Source: UBA73 sp964364885
GTDB taxonomy: Archaea; Nanobdellota; Nanobdellia; Pacearchaeales; GW2011-AR1
DNA: 14,644 bases
Direction of reading: 5' to 3'
NCBI GenBank assembly: GCA_964364885.1
Contig: CAYIOA010000017.1
Coordinates: 1-14,644, forward strand
The position numbers were made by a program, and so were the translations under genes. This document shows positions 13,244 through 14,644 of this stretch, one piece after another. Each line of letters opens with the position of its first letter. Position 1 is the first letter of the stretch. The notes below the pieces were generated by a model, which saw only the letters and a list, made by a program, of their open reading frames with translations, did not search any database and had not been told where the DNA came from.

Positions 13244-13998
13244 TAGATTTTTATTCCTTCAATACTATCCTCAAGCATTGAGGGCGATTCGTTAATAATT
13301 CTTATTTCTTTGTTATTGGGGAGATTTTTTAGCAATTCTTTCCATTCTTTTTTCTCAGTTGTTTTGTGGTGTTTTTCTCCTTTCTCGCCATAAACAATCC
13401 CTGAGAAATGCGCGTGCCATTGGTTTTGCGGGAACAAACTCTCAATTTTAGAATAGTCAACTTTTTTATCGCGCGCGAGAATGTGCGCGAAGTCAATGCA
13501 AAATGAGCATCCTGTATCTCTGACTAAGCGAGAAATTTCTTCAATACTTCCGAAAACGTTAACCTTCCCCATTGTTTCCGGGGCAATTTTAATCTTCCAG
13601 TTATTCTTTTTTATTTCTTCCATAATCTCAGAAATTCCTTTTTTAATTGTTTTATAGCTCTCTTCCTTGTCTTTTCTATAGTATCCTGGATGAAAGACAA
13701 CGAGCTTTGCGCCAAGCAACTCGCCAATCTCGCAGCATCTTAATATTCTTTGTTTTGTCGCCTCTATTTTTGAGCTGTCTTCAGAATTCAGATTAACGAA
13801 ATAGGGCGCGTGAATGCTTAATTCTATTCCAAGTTCATCTGCTTTTTTTCCTATTAAGAGTGCCTCTTGCTCTTTTATATAAACGCTGTAAGTAAATGCG
13901 ACCTCGCACGCCCTGAACCCTTTTTTATAGTAATCTTCCAGAACTTTCTCTGCTGTTTTTACTCCCCCAATGCCCGCAGGACCAAATTTGATATTCAT
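13225..13998 (-). CDS. AP endonuclease family 2 (endonuclease IV-like) TIM-barrel enzyme
   Basis: A 257-residue TIM-barrel protein of the endonuclease IV family, which nicks DNA 5' to abasic sites during base-excision repair. The three-zinc ligand set can be traced in order: H63 (SIHAPY), H103 (VFHPGY), E141 (APETMGK), D169 and H172 (CIDFAH), H197 (HAHFSG), E208 with H210 (GEKHH, where E. coli Nfo has D-x-H) and E237 (INESP). GIGG (9-12) and EVAF (32-35) are also family-like. The protein is shorter than E. coli Nfo (285 residues), as in many archaeal homologues. A related sugar isomerase fold is the main alternative, but the complete ligand pattern favours the nuclease. The ATG has a TATA box 26 nt upstream. 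The gene's end overlaps the convergent regulator gene. Confidence 0.85.
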   Translation of the reverse strand: MNIKFGPAGIGGVKTAEKVLEDYYKKGFRACEVAFTYSVYIKEQEALLIGKKADELGIELSIHAPYFVNLNSEDSSKIEATKQRILRCCEIGELLGAKLVVFHPGYYRKDKEESYKTIKKGISEIMEEIKKNNWKIKIAPETMGKVNVFGSIEEISRLVRDTGCSFCIDFAHILARDKKVDYSKIESLFPQNQWHAHFSGIVYGEKGEKHHKTTEKKEWKELLKNLPNNKEIRIINESPSMLEDSIEGIKIYHALAR

Positions 13999-14018
13999 GA
14001 ATTAAAATAAAGAGCAGA

Positions 14019-14030
14019 ATTAATAAATCT
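14019..14030 (-). promoter_or_regulatory. TATA-like box of the endonuclease IV-like gene
   Basis: The minus strand reads AGATTTATTAAT, with TTTATTA centred about 26 nt upstream of the ATG at 13998. This supports that start and a leaderless transcript. Confidence 0.5.
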
Positions 14031-14075
14031 TGCGAAAATTTCGGAAGAAAATTGAAACTCGTAGAACAATGGAAT

Positions 14076-14165
14076 ATGGAAAGACTCACAAATGTAACTA
14101 TAATCCTGTCATTAATTATCTTACTTCTTACAATAAATCAAATAATAATCTCTTTCATTAAATAA
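14076..14165 (+). CDS. Possible single-span membrane micropeptide, 29 aa
   Basis: ATG at 14076 opens a 29-codon frame ending TAA at 14163-14165. It begins MERLTNVT, followed by an uninterrupted hydrophobic stretch of Ile/Leu (IILSLIILLLTINQIII) and ends SFIK. This is the layout of a one-helix membrane peptide. A TTG eight codons earlier (14052) could extend it by LKLVEQWN. It fills most of the gap between the endonuclease promoter and the next gene. AT-rich DNA easily yields Ile/Leu-rich frames by chance, and no clear promoter or ribosome site is seen, so this is tentative. Confidence 0.3.
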   Translation: MERLTNVTIILSLIILLLTINQIIISFIK

Positions 14166-14201
14166 CGATAGATAAAATAATTCACGATACTCAAGAAAAT
14201 C

Positions 14202-14644
14202 TTAGAGTTTCTTTCTTAATTGTGCAAATGGAGTTAGCAATTCAGGTCTAACTGTTTCTTCTAATCCTTTTACTGCACCATCAAAAGCTTGTAAATCAGC
14301 CATAGTGTATGATTTGATGTTTGAAGCACCCTTACCCGGCGCACTAAGCGCCTCTGGCGCTATACCGACGAGACGACCATTGACAAAGTCAAGGTCAAGC
14401 CTGCCATAAGCGTCAGACCTGACCTCGAGCCCGCAGACAACCCACGCCCTCATTTTCACATCATCACTTGCTGAATCTGGGTAAACTCCCATTGCAGTAT
14501 CATACTTGAATCTTTCTTTTCCTTCAGCAAAAATATAATCAGCATAATCATTAAGTAATCCCTGGTCTCTAGCTAAAACTTTCCAAACTGGATGAGCTTT
14601 AACATCTTCTCTTGAAAGTGGGCTTTCAGTTTTTCCTAATTTTC
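14202..14644 (-). CDS. C-terminal part of an unrecognised protein (5' end beyond window)
   Basis: The frame runs from TAA at 14202-14204 to the window edge, at least 146 residues. An internal ATG at 14490-14492 is not the start, because the sequence upstream stays open and looks coding (PVWKVLARDQGLLNDYADYI). No signal peptide, membrane helix or known catalytic motif is visible in this part. Features are WVVCGLEVRSDAYGRLDLDF (beta-rich), GRLVGIAPEALS, a Gly/Lys turn (APGKGAS) and a helical, basic C-terminus (LRKKL). I do not recognise the family. The stretch at about 14330-14455 is clearly more GC-rich than its flanks, and its codon choice differs from neighbouring genes. Confidence 0.7.
   Translation of the reverse strand, partial: KLGKTESPLSREDVKAHPVWKVLARDQGLLNDYADYIFAEGKERFKYDTAMGVYPDSASDDVKMRAWVVCGLEVRSDAYGRLDLDFVNGRLVGIAPEALSAPGKGASNIKSYTMADLQAFDGAVKGLEETVRPELLTPFAQLRKKL

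Noticed and set aside
1..14644. CRISPR array, toxin-antitoxin pair or prophage genes
   Set aside because: No regularly spaced direct repeats were seen, the ribbon-helix-helix gene has no toxin partner, and no integrase, transposase or structural phage gene is present.

Overview
The window looks like a piece of a small, AT-rich archaeal genome, most likely a DPANN lineage of the Pacearchaeota/Woesearchaeota type. That placement is an inference with no database search behind it. The support is: a Met-CAU tRNA with an A1:U72 pair (an archaeal/eukaryotic initiator hallmark); archaeal TATA boxes centred about 24-26 nt upstream of many start codons, which implies leaderless mRNAs; an S-layer-type membrane-anchored surface protein; an archaeal-style ribbon-helix-helix regulator; and a giant Cys-rich secreted protein.

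Layout. 1-120 is the tail of a gene entering from the left. 146-637 is an unknown gene whose start lies inside a palindrome. 629-721 holds two related CTCCA...TGGAG palindromes resembling the end hairpins of IS200/IS605-type elements. 802-2110 (minus strand) carries a Nudix hydrolase, a small unknown protein and a CDP-alcohol phosphatidyltransferase. At 2129-2138 one TATA-like box sits between that gene and the divergent Met-CAU tRNA at 2163-2238. The tRNA is followed by about 200 nt of dense inverted repeats ending in a degenerate copy of the tRNA 3' end. Next on the plus strand are a small SAM methyltransferase (2479-3030) and ribonuclease HII (3060-3728), then a convergent small Cys-containing protein (3731-4063).

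4174-8082 encodes a 1302-residue secreted Cys- and Glu-rich protein. A structured intergenic region follows (8086-8191), with a third CTCCA palindrome. On the minus strand, 8206-11121 encodes a 971-residue SMC ATPase that appears to have a Rad50-type zinc hook (CPLC at residues 480-483) in place of the SMC hinge. This is the most notable observation in the window. Upstream of it are an unknown 122-residue protein and a putative S-layer protein (11599-12840). A divergent ribbon-helix-helix regulator (12989-13243) has a GGTATACC palindrome at its promoter. Its 3' end overlaps that of an endonuclease IV-family gene (13225-13998). The right edge has a possible 29-residue membrane peptide and the C-terminal part of an unknown protein that runs off the window.

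Functionally the genes group loosely into genome maintenance (SMC, RNase HII, endonuclease IV-like, possibly Nudix), envelope building (phosphatidyltransferase, lipid-methyltransferase-like protein, surface protein, giant Cys-rich protein) and translation (tRNA). Most genes seem to have their own promoter. The only tight overlap in one direction is the phosphatidyltransferase with the 74-residue protein.
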